From Planctomycetaceae bacterium (GTDB lineage: Bacteria > Planctomycetota > Planctomycetia > Gemmatales > Gemmataceae), in assembly GCA_013823135.1 (NCBI GenBank), contig PNLP01000039.1, positions 1 through 64,000 on the forward strand: DNA of 64,000 nucleotides, given 5' to 3'. The position numbers and the translations under genes were made by a program. Every line of letters starts with the position of its first letter. The stretch's first letter is position 1. The notes beneath the pieces are model-generated. The model was not told the DNA's origin and searched no databases. It saw nothing but the letters and a program-made list of their open reading frames with translations. Of the stretch, positions 8,901-18,046 are shown one piece after another.

Positions 8901-8958
8901 TCCGAGCCCGAGCGCCAAGCGAGGTTCAGGTTTCCCTCGCTTGGCGCTCGGGCTCGGA
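8901..8958. repeat. Perfect 24-bp inverted repeat with 10-base spacer
   Basis: The arms at 8901-8924 and 8935-8958 are exact reverse complements (core GAGCCCGAGCGCCAAGCGAG). It lies just downstream of the EVE-domain gene, which is read on the minus strand, so it could act as a terminator hairpin for that gene. It is much longer than a typical terminator and has no flanking T-run, so a dispersed palindromic repeat is an equally good reading. Confidence 0.7.
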
Positions 8959-8967
8959 TCAGCGGTA

Positions 8968-9372
8968 TTACTTCGCCAGTTCTTCGATCTTCTTCCACAG
9001 TTCGGCGGGCACGGGCATCACCGAGAGTCGTGATTGCCGCACGAGTTCCCAGTTCGCGAACGCCTCGTCGGCCTTGATCGTGGCCAGCGTCACGGGGGTC
9101 TTCAACTTCCGCACGGGCTTCACGGTGACCACGACTCGCTTTCCGGTTTCGTCGTCCGGGTCGGGGCTCGCGTTCGCGGTTGCTTCCATCACACCGACGA
9201 CGGCTTTTTCGCCACCCGTGTGGTAGAAGAAAATGCGGTCGCCTTTCTGGATCGCACGCAGGTGCTTCTGGGCAAGCGCGTTCTTGACTCCGCTCCAGGT
9301 CGTGGAGCCATCTTCCTGCAACCTGGCGAAACTGTACGTTTCCGGTTCTTCCTTGAACAGCCAAAAGGGCAT
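8968..9372 (-). CDS. EVE domain-containing protein
   Basis: A 134-residue single-domain protein. The start at 9372 (MPFWLFKEEPETYSF) has GGGAGGA upstream; longer in-frame extensions overlap the preceding gene and look non-coding. The EVE signature is clear: a Trp-containing start, TTWSGVKNALAQKHLRAI, then GDRIFFYHTGGEKAVVGV. EVE domains are PUA/YTH-like folds that bind modified bases. In bacteria they occur alone, as here, or fused in modified-DNA restriction enzymes. With no nuclease nearby, a housekeeping nucleic-acid role is likelier than defence. Confidence 0.92.
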   Translation of the reverse strand: MPFWLFKEEPETYSFARLQEDGSTTWSGVKNALAQKHLRAIQKGDRIFFYHTGGEKAVVGVMEATANASPDPDDETGKRVVVTVKPVRKLKTPVTLATIKADEAFANWELVRQSRLSVMPVPAELWKKIEELAK

Positions 9373-9472
9373 TGCTTCCTCCCGAGAAAGTGCGTGCGTA
9401 AAATGGCCTGGCGTGGCCCCGGTCACCACACCATGTTTCGCAGCCTGTTCGCCACCGGGGTCACGCCGCTTC

Positions 9473-10306
9473 TCACTCGCCGAATAACACTTTCTGCGCC
9501 TTCTCAACTTCCTCTGGCGACCAGCGTGTGAGTTTCTGCTTCGCCAGTTCGCTGATGACCTTCACGGAACCGGGGGCGAGCATGGCGTGCCAGTGATCGG
9601 TCTGAACGAGCACCGCTGGCACGCCAGCCCTGCGGCAATCCTCGGGCCACTGACTCGCGAGTTTCACCAACCCGTCGGCCTCGATTCGTTTCACTTTGCA
9701 GACGACACACGCAATCTGCAACTTATCGTCGAGCTTACTCAGTGGAACCTGGGCTCGTGCTTCGGGAGCGAGCGACTCCACGAACGGTGCCTGCACTCGG
9801 GGATACCCGAGTTTGAGATTCGCGACCTCGGAACCCGCGTGCGGCGATGCCACCGCGATCACCTTGGTGACACCCGCCTCCGGGTGCGATTCCGCGAAGA
9901 TGCGAGCAACGACGCCGCCGGCCGAGTGGCCAATCAGCACGATCTCCTGATAGCCCGCGTTTTTGATCTGAGCAACCGCGGCACGCAAACCTGGCGAACG
10001 TGCGACCGCATCGAGCGAGACGTTCTGTGCGTAACCGAACGCGAACACATCCGAATCTTTTGCCAGTGTGCGAACGAGCTCGGAGCTCGCCTGCTGATGT
10101 TCGCGAATTTCCGGTCGGGTCGCGTATACCGGCCGGAACGGGTGGATCTTCAAGCCGGGGATCAGCAAGACGGCTCGGTCCTTGCTACGTGGTGGGTTCA
10201 CAGCATTCACGCCTCTGCGTTCCGGCGCGACCTGCCAGAGCTCAGTTGGCAATTCCACGGCCGGAGCTGCAAACACCGCGACGACGAATGGCAAGCTGGG
10301 TGTCAT
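9473..10306 (-). CDS. Exported alpha/beta hydrolase
   Basis: A 277-residue protein. The chosen start gives a plausible signal peptide (MTPSLPFVVAVFAAPAVE). The nucleophile elbow is GHSAGGVVA, followed by strands and a late His (QTDHWHAML) suited to complete a Ser-Asp-His triad. An early GLKIHPF segment could form the oxyanion region. The fold resembles lipases or PGAP1-like esterases; the substrate cannot be deduced. The gene lies 100 bases upstream of the EVE gene on the same strand and is divergent from dcd. Confidence 0.8.
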   Translation of the reverse strand: MTPSLPFVVAVFAAPAVELPTELWQVAPERRGVNAVNPPRSKDRAVLLIPGLKIHPFRPVYATRPEIREHQQASSELVRTLAKDSDVFAFGYAQNVSLDAVARSPGLRAAVAQIKNAGYQEIVLIGHSAGGVVARIFAESHPEAGVTKVIAVASPHAGSEVANLKLGYPRVQAPFVESLAPEARAQVPLSKLDDKLQIACVVCKVKRIEADGLVKLASQWPEDCRRAGVPAVLVQTDHWHAMLAPGSVKVISELAKQKLTRWSPEEVEKAQKVLFGE

Positions 10307-10503
10307 GCGTAACTCCGACAAACACGGCACGGAATTTCAACTTGCGCTAGTTGTAACGGATTGGCTAAACTTGCTGCTACTCCGATTTGGGGCGTGGCTT
10401 TGGGCCACATGTTAAGTGGGGATAGTGAAGGCGGGCACACAGGATAACCGATTCATCCGTTGACCGTCGAAAGCACGAGCTGCGAGCTGCAGGAGGCGAC
10501 CGG

Positions 10504-11076
10504 ATGGGCGTTCTACCGGACTGGATGATCGAGCGAGACGTGAAGATCGAGCCGTTTGCGGAAGCCCAGCATCGGCCGGGGGTGATCTCCTACGGCGTAA
10601 CCAGTTACGGCTACGACGTTCGCGTCGATCGCCGGTTCAAGGTGTTCACAAACGTCTGGGGGAGCACGGTCGATCCCAAGCACTTCGACCCCAAGTCGTT
10701 CGTGGATGTGGATGCCGACTTCATTCTGATCCCACCCAACAGCTTCGCCCTCGCGGAAACCGTTGAGTACATTGAAGTTCCGCGCAACATCCTGTGCGTG
10801 TGCTTGGGCAAAAGCACCTACGCCCGCTGCGGGATCATCGTGAACGTCACGCCGCTGGAACCCGAATGGCGGGGACGGGTTACGATCGAGATCAGCAACA
10901 CCACACCCCTTCCCGCGAAGATCTACTCTGGCGAGGGGATCGCGCAAATCATCTTCCTGAAGGCCGACGAGCTCTGCCGTACCAGTTATGCCGACAAAAA
11001 GGGGAAGTACCAGGACCAACCTGGCCTCACTCTCCCTATTGTCACTGGCAGTGGAGCGGCGCGCGGTAAGAGTTAA
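10504..11076 (+). CDS. dcd: dCTP deaminase
   Basis: A 190-residue trimeric deaminase that converts dCTP to dUTP and ammonia for thymidylate synthesis. The catalytic block is clear: GKSTYARCGIIVNVTPLEPE followed by WRGRVTIEISN, where the second Glu corresponds to the general base. The GVTSYGYDVR segment is also typical of the family. The ATG at 10504 is preceded by AGGAGG. It sits 156 bases upstream of the class II ribonucleotide reductase gene in the same direction, so the two together supply deoxynucleotides. The length is normal. Confidence 0.95.
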   Translation: MGVLPDWMIERDVKIEPFAEAQHRPGVISYGVTSYGYDVRVDRRFKVFTNVWGSTVDPKHFDPKSFVDVDADFILIPPNSFALAETVEYIEVPRNILCVCLGKSTYARCGIIVNVTPLEPEWRGRVTIEISNTTPLPAKIYSGEGIAQIIFLKADELCRTSYADKKGKYQDQPGLTLPIVTGSGAARGKS

Positions 11077-11232
11077 GGTTACCGACTCGTAAGTATCACG
11101 CTCCACAGCTGTACATTTAGCCAATTATCGTGTACACTCGTATCGGTCTCGGGAACTGCCCTGCGCCGTGATTGTTCGCCCCAATCACAGCGTCCGGCGA
11201 ATCTCGACCGCTGCGCTACCCCGGAAGTTGCC

Positions 11233-14200
11233 ATGCAGATCAGCCGCCGTTTCACCCGCGAAGGCCAGGACCCATTTGCCGGCCTCAACTTCGTTCCGCG
11301 GGGTTCCTCGATCCGGAATCCGAATGGCAGCGTCGTGTTCGAAATGAACGACGTGATGGTCCCGGAGAAGTGGTCGCAGGTGGCGACGGACATCCTCGCT
11401 CAGAAGTACTTCCGCCGGGCCGGGGTGCCACTGCGCCTGACGCGAGTCCACGAGGAAGGCGTCCCCGTGTGGCTGCAACGGAGCGAACCCGAAACGCCCG
11501 ACACCCCGCTCGGCGGCGAAACGGACTCGCGACAGGTCTTCCACCGGCTCGCGGGCTGCTGGGCTTACTGGGGCTGGAAGGGCGGTTACTTCTCGTCGGA
11601 GCAGGACGCACGCGCGTTCTACGACGAAACGTGCTACATGCTCGCGGCGCAGATGGCAGCACCGAACAGCCCGCAGTGGTTCAACACCGGCCTGCACTGG
11701 AGCTACGGCATCGCCGGCCCAGCCCAGGGGCACCACTACGTTGATCCACACACAAAGGAGTTGACCCGCTCAACCTCCGCATACGAACGCCCGGCCCCGC
11801 ACGCGTGCTTCATCCAGCACGTCTCGGATGATCTCGTCAACGATGGCGGCATCATGGACCTGTGGGTTCGTGAGGCCCGCATCTTTAAATACGGCAGCGG
11901 CACGGGCTCGAACTTCTCCTCGCTCCGTGGCGAAGGCGAACCGCTCTCCGGCGGTGGGAAGTCATCCGGCCTGATGAGCTTCCTCAAGATCGGCGACCGT
12001 GCCGCGGGCGCCATCAAGAGCGGTGGCACAACCCGTCGCGCCGCGAAGATGGTCGTGCTCGATCTCGACCACCCAGACATCGAGGAGTTCGTGAACTGGA
12101 AGGTGACCGAGGAACAGAAGGTCGCGGACCTCGTCACCGGTTCCAAGTTGATGAACAAGCACCTGAACGCGATCCTTCGCGCGATCCAGACGCACGCGAA
12201 CGCCGACGAGAAGTTCGACCCGATCAAGAACTCGCCACTGCGGAAGTGCATCCTGGAAGCGCGTTCATCGCTGATTCCCGAGAACTACATCGCTCGCGTG
12301 ATGCAACTCGCGAAGCAGGGGTTCACGCACCTGGAAGTCGAGGAGTACGACACCGACTGGACGTCGAAGGCGTACTACACCGTCTCCGGGCAGAACAGCA
12401 ACAACTCGGTGCGGATCACCAACGAGTTCATGAAGTCCGTCGAGACAGACGGCCCGTGGAACCTGTACTGGCGCACGGAACTCGCGAAGGCGAAGAAGGA
12501 AAACCGCGCCCCCAAGGCGAAGAAGACGCTGAAGGCCCGCGAACTGTGGGATCAGATCGCCTATGCCGCGTGGAGCTGTGCCGACCCCGGCGTTCAGTTC
12601 GATAGCACCTTCAACGAGTGGCACACCTGCCCCGTTGACGGCCGCATCAACGCGACGAACCCCTGCAGTGAGTACGCCTTCCTTGACGACACGGCGTGCA
12701 ACCTCGCGTCGCTGAACCTTCTCACGTTCTTCGACACGAAGGCGGCCAAGTTCGACATCGACGCTTACAAGCACGCGGTGCGAATCTGGACGTTGATCCT
12801 CGAAATTAGCGTGTACATGGCGCAGTTCCCGAGCCAGTCCGTCGCGCAGAAGTCCTACGACTTTCGCACGCTCGGCCTCGGTTACGCCAACCTCGGCGCG
12901 CTGCTCATGGTGCAGGGCATCCCGTACGATTCGGTCGAGGGGCGCGCTCAGTGCGGGGCACTCACCGCGATCATGCACGCCGGGTCGTACGCCGCCAGTG
13001 CCGAGATCGCGGCCGAGGTCGGCACATTCGACCGCTACCAGGCCAACCGCGACCACATGCTGCGGGTGGTTCGCAACCACCGTCGCCCGGCATACAACGC
13101 CGCACCCGCCGAGTACGAAGGGCTCACCGTCACACCAGTGGGCATCGACGCCCGCTACTGCCCGCCGGAACTCGTCGCCGCGGCGCGAAGTGAATCGGAT
13201 CGCATGTTGGAGTTGGGCGAGCGGCATGGTTTCCGCAATGCCCAGGTCACGGTGATCGCGCCGACGGGGACCATCGGCCTCATCATGGATTGCGACACGA
13301 CCGGCATCGAGCCGGACTTCGCACTCGTGAAGTTCAAGAAACTCGCCGGCGGCGGCTACTTCAAGATCATCAACCAGTCGGTGCCGCCGGCACTCACGAA
13401 GCTCGGGTACTCACCGTGGCAGGTGGACGACATCGTTCGCTACTGCAAGGGTGCGGCCACGCTGAACGGTTGCCCGCACATCAACACGGGGAGCCTGAAG
13501 GCCAAGGGGTTCACCGACGAAGTGTTGAAGAAGCTCGAAGGGCAACTGCCCGGTGCGTTCGAGTTGCCGTTCGTGTTCAACCGCTGGACGCTCGGCGACG
13601 ACTTCCTCAAGGGGACGCTGAAGATCCCCGCCGAGCAACTCGAAGATCCCGCGTTCGATCTGCTCCTCCACCTTGGCTTCACCCGCCAGCAGGTGACGGA
13701 AGCCAGCACCTACGTGTGCGGCACGATGACCATCGAAGGCGCTCCGCACCTCAAGCCCGAGCACTACGCGGTGTTCGACTGTGCGAACAAGTGCGGCAAG
13801 AACGGCAAGCGGTTCCTGTCGTGGGAGTCGCACATCCGGATGATGTCGGCCGCACAGCCGTTCATCAGCGGGGCGATCTCGAAGACGATCAACATGCCGC
13901 ACGACGCGACTGTTGAGGACGTGAAGAAGGCGTACTGGCTGTCGTGGCAACTGATGACCAAGGCCAACGCCCTGTATCGCGATGGCTCGAAGCTCAGCCA
14001 GCCGTTGAACTCGGTGGCCGATTCGAGCGAGGCCGCGCTACTGGCGAGCGTGACAGCCGAGCCCGAGAAGGAAGTTCGCCCGGAACCGGTTCAGGTTGCG
14101 GAGCGGATCACGGAGCGGATCGTTCACCGCTACATCGCTCGCCGTCGTCGGTTGCCGGATCGCCGCGCGGGGTACACGCAGAAGGCCCGCATCGGCACGC

Positions 14201-14937
14201 ACAAGATGTACATCCGCACGGGCGAGTACGACGACGGCACGCTGGGCGAAATCTTCATCGACATGCACAAGGAAGGGGCCGCCTTCCGGAGCATGACGAA
14301 CTGCTTCGCCATCGCCGTTTCACTCGGCCTGCAACACGGCGTGCCGCTCGAAGAGTACCTCGACGCATTCCTGTTCACGCGGTTCGAGCCGAACGGCATC
14401 GTGCAGGGGAACCCGTACATCAAGATGTCCACGTCGATCATCGACTACATCTTCCGCGAGTTGGCGATTACGTACCTGGGTCGCCACGACCTCGCCCACG
14501 TGATGCCGGAAGACCTGCGGGCCGATGCCCAGCACGACCCCGAGGATGATCCCGACTTCGATGATGAGGAAATCATTTCGGAGCGGACGGTGGACCCTAA
14601 GGGTGCGGATAAGCCGAAGCAGTCACTGGCCCCGCCCCGTTCAACGCACCTTCGCCCTGGCAGCAACCCGGCCAGCGAAGTGACGAAGACTCCGCCCGCA
14701 CCACGGCCAGCCAAGACCAACGGGGCTGCGACCGCTACCGCCACGGCGTCCTCACCAGTCAGCGTGCAGCGTGGGAGCTACCAACCCGTCGCGGGCTCAG
14801 TGTCCGAGAAAATTCGGCAGGCTCGGCAGAAGGGTTACGAGGGCGATCCCTGCACGAACTGCCAGGCGATGACACTCGTTCGTAGCGGGGCGTGCATGCG
14901 ATGTGACACCTGCGGCGCGACGAGCGGTTGCGGGTGA
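11233..14937 (+). CDS. nrdJ: Adenosylcobalamin-dependent (class II) ribonucleotide reductase
   Basis: A 1234-residue enzyme reducing ribonucleotides with a radical produced from adenosylcobalamin, so oxygen is not needed. The active-site NxCxE motif is NPCSEYAFLDDTACN (Asn476, Cys478, Glu480). A redox partner Cys lies near residue 192 (APHACFIQHV). Further family landmarks are APTGTIGLIMDCDTTGIEPD and KCGKNGKRFLSWESH. A Pro/Ala/Thr-rich linker (about 1120-1190) leads to a C-terminal zinc-ribbon-like tail with CTNC and CMRCDTC, which regenerates the active-site disulfide. Start ATG with GGAAG upstream. I saw no cobalamin riboswitch in the 156-base leader. Confidence 0.97.
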   Translation: MQISRRFTREGQDPFAGLNFVPRGSSIRNPNGSVVFEMNDVMVPEKWSQVATDILAQKYFRRAGVPLRLTRVHEEGVPVWLQRSEPETPDTPLGGETDSRQVFHRLAGCWAYWGWKGGYFSSEQDARAFYDETCYMLAAQMAAPNSPQWFNTGLHWSYGIAGPAQGHHYVDPHTKELTRSTSAYERPAPHACFIQHVSDDLVNDGGIMDLWVREARIFKYGSGTGSNFSSLRGEGEPLSGGGKSSGLMSFLKIGDRAAGAIKSGGTTRRAAKMVVLDLDHPDIEEFVNWKVTEEQKVADLVTGSKLMNKHLNAILRAIQTHANADEKFDPIKNSPLRKCILEARSSLIPENYIARVMQLAKQGFTHLEVEEYDTDWTSKAYYTVSGQNSNNSVRITNEFMKSVETDGPWNLYWRTELAKAKKENRAPKAKKTLKARELWDQIAYAAWSCADPGVQFDSTFNEWHTCPVDGRINATNPCSEYAFLDDTACNLASLNLLTFFDTKAAKFDIDAYKHAVRIWTLILEISVYMAQFPSQSVAQKSYDFRTLGLGYANLGALLMVQGIPYDSVEGRAQCGALTAIMHAGSYAASAEIAAEVGTFDRYQANRDHMLRVVRNHRRPAYNAAPAEYEGLTVTPVGIDARYCPPELVAAARSESDRMLELGERHGFRNAQVTVIAPTGTIGLIMDCDTTGIEPDFALVKFKKLAGGGYFKIINQSVPPALTKLGYSPWQVDDIVRYCKGAATLNGCPHINTGSLKAKGFTDEVLKKLEGQLPGAFELPFVFNRWTLGDDFLKGTLKIPAEQLEDPAFDLLLHLGFTRQQVTEASTYVCGTMTIEGAPHLKPEHYAVFDCANKCGKNGKRFLSWESHIRMMSAAQPFISGAISKTINMPHDATVEDVKKAYWLSWQLMTKANALYRDGSKLSQPLNSVADSSEAALLASVTAEPEKEVRPEPVQVAERITERIVHRYIARRRRLPDRRAGYTQKARIGTHKMYIRTGEYDDGTLGEIFIDMHKEGAAFRSMTNCFAIAVSLGLQHGVPLEEYLDAFLFTRFEPNGIVQGNPYIKMSTSIIDYIFRELAITYLGRHDLAHVMPEDLRADAQHDPEDDPDFDDEEIISERTVDPKGADKPKQSLAPPRSTHLRPGSNPASEVTKTPPAPRPAKTNGAATATATASSPVSVQRGSYQPVAGSVSEKIRQARQKGYEGDPCTNCQAMTLVRSGACMRCDTCGATSGCG

Positions 14938-15110
14938 TCCAGTAAGTGGGTAAGTGAATGAGTTGCGGTATTTCAACGAGCCATGAGCGGCAGCGATCAC
15001 ATCGCTACCGCTCGCGGCTCGCAAACTTTCCCCGTCCGATTTGACTTTTGGGAACTGTTGCACAGTATTCACGCGTACAGATCGAACAGCCCATCACGAC
15101 CGGTTAAAAC

Positions 15111-16013
15111 CTATTCCTTCGCGGTGATCTCCGGAACCGGTAAGTTGCCATACGATCCGGGGCTTTGGACAATTGACGAAGGCGTTGCCTTCTGTGCTGC
15201 TGCACGCCACGGCGGGCACCACCCATAAACGTCCATCATGTCCGCGAGTTCCGCGATCGACGGGACCACGACATCGGGCCGGTAAGCGTAGCGAGGCAGG
15301 TCTTCGGCCTTCGTTCCACCACTCAGTACCAGGACCGTGTGGAATCCCAGTTGTGCCCCGCCGAGGATGTCCGTCTCCATCGTGTCGCCAATCATCGCGG
15401 TCTCGTCGGTCGTCAGACCGAGTTCCTTGCGAGCGGCTCGCATCATCACGGGGCTGGGCTTGCCGACGCTGAACGCCTTCACGCCGGTCGCCGTTTCGAG
15501 CATCGCCACCATCGCGCCACACCCCGGCCGGAGGCCGTTCTGCGTGGGGCAGTTCGGGTCCATGTTCGTCGCGATCAGTTTCGCCCCGCCCAGGATCATC
15601 CGGACCGCGGACTCAACGAGTTCGAGGTTGAACGTGCGCCCTTCACCGACGACAACGTAATCGGGGGCGTGGTCCACGACCGCATAGCCGTGCTGGTGTA
15701 AGGCGGTGAGGAGACCACCCTCCCCGATCACATAAGCCGTGCCGCCGGGCTTCTGCTGCGCGAGGAAGCGAGCGGTCGCCATCGCACTCGTGAACACATG
15801 CTGGTCTTCGACTTCCAGCCCGAGGCGATTGAGCCGGGCGACCACGTCGCGGCGTGTTCGCTGGCTGTTGTTCGTCAGGAACCTGAACGGAATATCGCGA
15901 CGGCACAGTTCGCGAATGAAGCGATCCGCTCCGGGAATCAACTCGGTGCCGCGATATAGCACCCCGTCCATGTCGATCAAGAAGCCGAACTTTGGTGAAT
16001 CAGTCAATTGCAC
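15111..16013 (-). CDS. HAD-superfamily IIA phosphatase, NagD-like
   Basis: A 300-residue hydrolase. Motif I is FLIDMDGVLYRG (Asp14 nucleophile, Asp16), motif II is FLTNNSQ, the motif III Lys is in SVGKPSP, and motif IV is IGDTMETDILGG. The C2-type cap between motifs II and III marks subclass IIA, which includes NagD, 4-nitrophenylphosphatase and phosphoglycolate phosphatases. The physiological substrate is unknown; phosphoglycolate or a UMP-type nucleotide are family precedents. Translation starts at a GTG (16013) with GAGGA upstream. The gene converges on nrdJ. Confidence 0.9.
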   Translation of the reverse strand: MQLTDSPKFGFLIDMDGVLYRGTELIPGADRFIRELCRRDIPFRFLTNNSQRTRRDVVARLNRLGLEVEDQHVFTSAMATARFLAQQKPGGTAYVIGEGGLLTALHQHGYAVVDHAPDYVVVGEGRTFNLELVESAVRMILGGAKLIATNMDPNCPTQNGLRPGCGAMVAMLETATGVKAFSVGKPSPVMMRAARKELGLTTDETAMIGDTMETDILGGAQLGFHTVLVLSGGTKAEDLPRYAYRPDVVVPSIAELADMMDVYGWCPPWRAAAQKATPSSIVQSPGSYGNLPVPEITAKE

Positions 16014-16323
16014 GACGAATCCTCGCAGTCAAATACAGGTCTGGCGGGAACGTTCCCGCGTGAGTTCGAGAGGTTACTGTGGGAGCGTAGGGGAGATAGG
16101 CCGACAGTACATAGCAGTCTGCGTGCCGTGCGGGACTCACGATTCTAGCATTAGCGGCAACATGAAATAGCGACGGGGTTTCGGTCCATGATGAATGTTC
16201 GATGTGCAATTTGTGTTTGCACAAAAACTATGCAGCCCTTCCGAAAAACATTACAGGTCAGGGGCCTGCGGGCTGCGGGCGTCGCCGGTTACCAACCCTG
16301 GGAAAGTTGTTGACCTTCCCGGT
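16014..16323. other. Intergenic, nothing recognised
   Basis: A 310-base gap on the minus-strand path from the MlaF-like ATPase to the NagD-like gene upstream of it. No open frame, hairpin or repeat stands out. It presumably holds the promoter of the phosphatase gene. Confidence 0.5.
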
Positions 16324-17127
16324 TCATATTCCATTGGAAGTAGGTTCGCGAAGCCGATCTCGGGCGTCACCTTCGACGAATTGCCGTACACGAGCGTCCT
16401 CTGCAGTGGCGAGACCTTCCGGCGGACCGTCGTAGATCACCTGCGACTGGTCGGGGGCAAGTCGGGTCAGCGGATAGAGCATCACGACCCGGTCCGCGCA
16501 TTTGTGAACGGTTCGCATCTCGTGTGTCACGATCACGCTCGTTACCGGTCGCCGCGTGCGGGTTTGCAAGATCAACTCGTTGATCACGTCCGTCATGATC
16601 GGGTCGAGTCCGGTAGTCGGTTCGTCGTAGAGCATCACGTCTGGGTCGAGTGCCAGCGCTCGCGCCAGGCCAACCCGCTTTCGCATTCCGCCCGAAAGCT
16701 CGGAGGGCATCTTCAGCTCGACTGTCTTCTGAAGCCCGACTTCGGTGAGCCGGTCGCGAACGCGCGAAGCGATCTCGCGTTCCGGGAGGTCGCCCTTCGC
16801 ACGCAAACCGAACGCAACATTGTCGAACACGGTCAGGCTGTCGAACAACGCGGCTTGCTGGAACAGAAAGCCGACGCGTAACCGCATCAGTGTCAGGTCG
16901 CGTTCCGAGAGTGTGCCGAGGGAAGTGCCCTCGAAGTAAACTTCGCCAACAGTGGGGCGAAGGAGTGCGACCACGAGCTTGAGCAACACGGTCTTGCCGC
17001 ACCCACTCTCGCCGATGACACAGACGGTTTGGTGTGGGGCGATCGAAAGCGAGACCCCGGAGAGCACTTGTTGGTGACCAAACTTCACGCCGACTTCACG
17101 GAGTTGGATAACGCTGGGGTCGGGCAT
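16324..17127 (-). CDS. ABC transporter ATP-binding protein, MlaF/Mkl type
   Basis: A 267-residue ATPase. Walker A is GESGCGKT (residues 39-46), the signature is ELSGGMRKRVGLARAL, Walker B is DVMLYDEPTTGLDP and the switch His is in IVTHEM. The LSGGMRKR variant and the overall length are typical of MlaF-like ATPases, which power phospholipid transport between the membranes. No mlaE permease or MCE protein gene is adjacent, so the partner must be elsewhere. The start at 17127 (MPDPSVIQL) is chosen over an upstream extension that looks non-coding. Divergent from the peroxiredoxin gene. Confidence 0.88.
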   Translation of the reverse strand: MPDPSVIQLREVGVKFGHQQVLSGVSLSIAPHQTVCVIGESGCGKTVLLKLVVALLRPTVGEVYFEGTSLGTLSERDLTLMRLRVGFLFQQAALFDSLTVFDNVAFGLRAKGDLPEREIASRVRDRLTEVGLQKTVELKMPSELSGGMRKRVGLARALALDPDVMLYDEPTTGLDPIMTDVINELILQTRTRRPVTSVIVTHEMRTVHKCADRVVMLYPLTRLAPDQSQVIYDGPPEGLATAEDARVRQFVEGDARDRLREPTSNGI

Positions 17128-17324
17128 CCGTACCTTCTCGCAATCGTGAGGAACGACGCATAGTATCTTCGCACACAGCGCGCGAGGATTGCCACCCGGA
17201 TTCCCGCATCCGCCCGCAACCCCTTGCCTTTGGTCAACCGTCGGTCCACAATGCCCACGCTCGGCTGTGCCGGGCTCTCGCACGCTGCTCACCTGGTTCC
17301 CGCATCCCGTTTCTGGAGTCTCCC

Positions 17325-17882
17325 ATGTTGCGTTTCGCTGTTCGTGCTGTCGCTGTTGCGGCTGCAGTTACCCTCGCTGGGGCTTCGACCCTCGCCGACG
17401 ACACCATGTTGAAGGTCAAGGCTGGCGACAAGTTCCCCGTCGTGGCGCTCGAAGCCGCCCAGATCGACGTGCTGAAACTGAAGGACGCGAAGACCGTTTC
17501 CATCGCCGACCTGAAGGGGAAGACAGTTGTGATCTTCTTCTACCCGAAAGCACTCACCAAGGGCTGCACCGTTGAGTCTTGCGGTTTCCGCGACATCGCC
17601 AAGGACTTCCCGGCGAACGTGGTGGTGATCGGCGCCAGTGGCGACGACATGAAGCTCCAACAGAAGTTCATCGACGAACACAAGCTTCCCTTCCCGCTGC
17701 TCTGCGACACGGATCTGAAGCTCATCAAGGAACTCGGGATTCTCTCGAGCCCGACGGGCAAAACTCCGAAGCGGTTCACGTTCGTGATCGACAAGGAAGG
17801 AAAGGTCGCGAAGGTCTACGAGAAGGTGACCCCAGCATCGCACCCGAAGGAAGTGCTCGACTTCGTTAAAGAAATGAAGTGA
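17325..17882 (+). CDS. Exported peroxiredoxin, BCP/AhpC-TSA family
   Basis: A 185-residue thiol peroxidase with a cleavable signal peptide (MLRFAVRAVAVAAAVTLAGA, cleavage near ADD). The active site is YPKALTKGCTVESCGFRD with the peroxidatic Cys81 and a second Cys86 five residues on, the atypical 2-Cys arrangement of BCP proteins. Most BCP proteins are cytoplasmic, so export places peroxide detoxification in the periplasm, or in the planctomycete paryphoplasm. The reductant is unknown. ATG with TGGAG upstream. Confidence 0.9.
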   Translation: MLRFAVRAVAVAAAVTLAGASTLADDTMLKVKAGDKFPVVALEAAQIDVLKLKDAKTVSIADLKGKTVVIFFYPKALTKGCTVESCGFRDIAKDFPANVVVIGASGDDMKLQQKFIDEHKLPFPLLCDTDLKLIKELGILSSPTGKTPKRFTFVIDKEGKVAKVYEKVTPASHPKEVLDFVKEMK

Positions 17883-17890
17883 CGCAATAC

Positions 17891-17965
17891 GTTTAGCCGC
17901 GACTCGAAGAGGAGCGTGACATCCGTTCACATCCTCGAACGCTCCTCTTCGAGTCGCGGCTAAAC
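17891..17965. repeat. Inverted repeat, GTTTAGCCGCGAC family, copy 1
   Basis: Arms of 27 bases at 17891-17917 and 17939-17965 are exact reverse complements, beginning GTTTAGCCGCGACTCGAAGA. The loop is 21 bases. It starts nine bases after the peroxiredoxin stop codon. A related element lies at 34830-34886. It may work as a terminator, but its length and recurrence suggest a dispersed palindromic repeat. Confidence 0.8.
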
Positions 17966-18046
17966 TTCTCCGAGTTGGGCTTGCACATCGCGCTGAGCCC
18001 CTCCATAATCGCACGCTGTCCCATGAGAACAAGGAGGTTCCGGGCC

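Larger units (their letters stand above)
8559..8967. other. Structured non-coding stretch after the IS630 fragment
   Basis: No normal-sized gene is supported. The stretch holds, in order, a frame ending ...KINPSGKGLFEAWSR just before 8694, a very strong Shine-Dalgarno sequence with a 14-codon frame (8694-8754), a GC-rich region able to pair GCCGGCT with AGCCGGC, a terminator-like hairpin (8834-8868) and a perfect 24-bp inverted repeat (8901-8958). These are listed separately. Confidence 0.5.

Noticed and set aside
8968..9372. EVE protein as part of a modification-dependent defence system
   Set aside because: No nuclease, helicase or methyltransferase gene is nearby; neighbours are a hydrolase and dcd.
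11077..11232. Cobalamin riboswitch upstream of the B12-dependent reductase
   Set aside because: I could not find the conserved B12-box sequence or the expected fold in this short leader.
12265..13227. A 320-codon minus-strand open frame inside nrdJ
   Set aside because: It is a shadow of GC-rich nrdJ codons; the nrdJ frame carries every expected motif.
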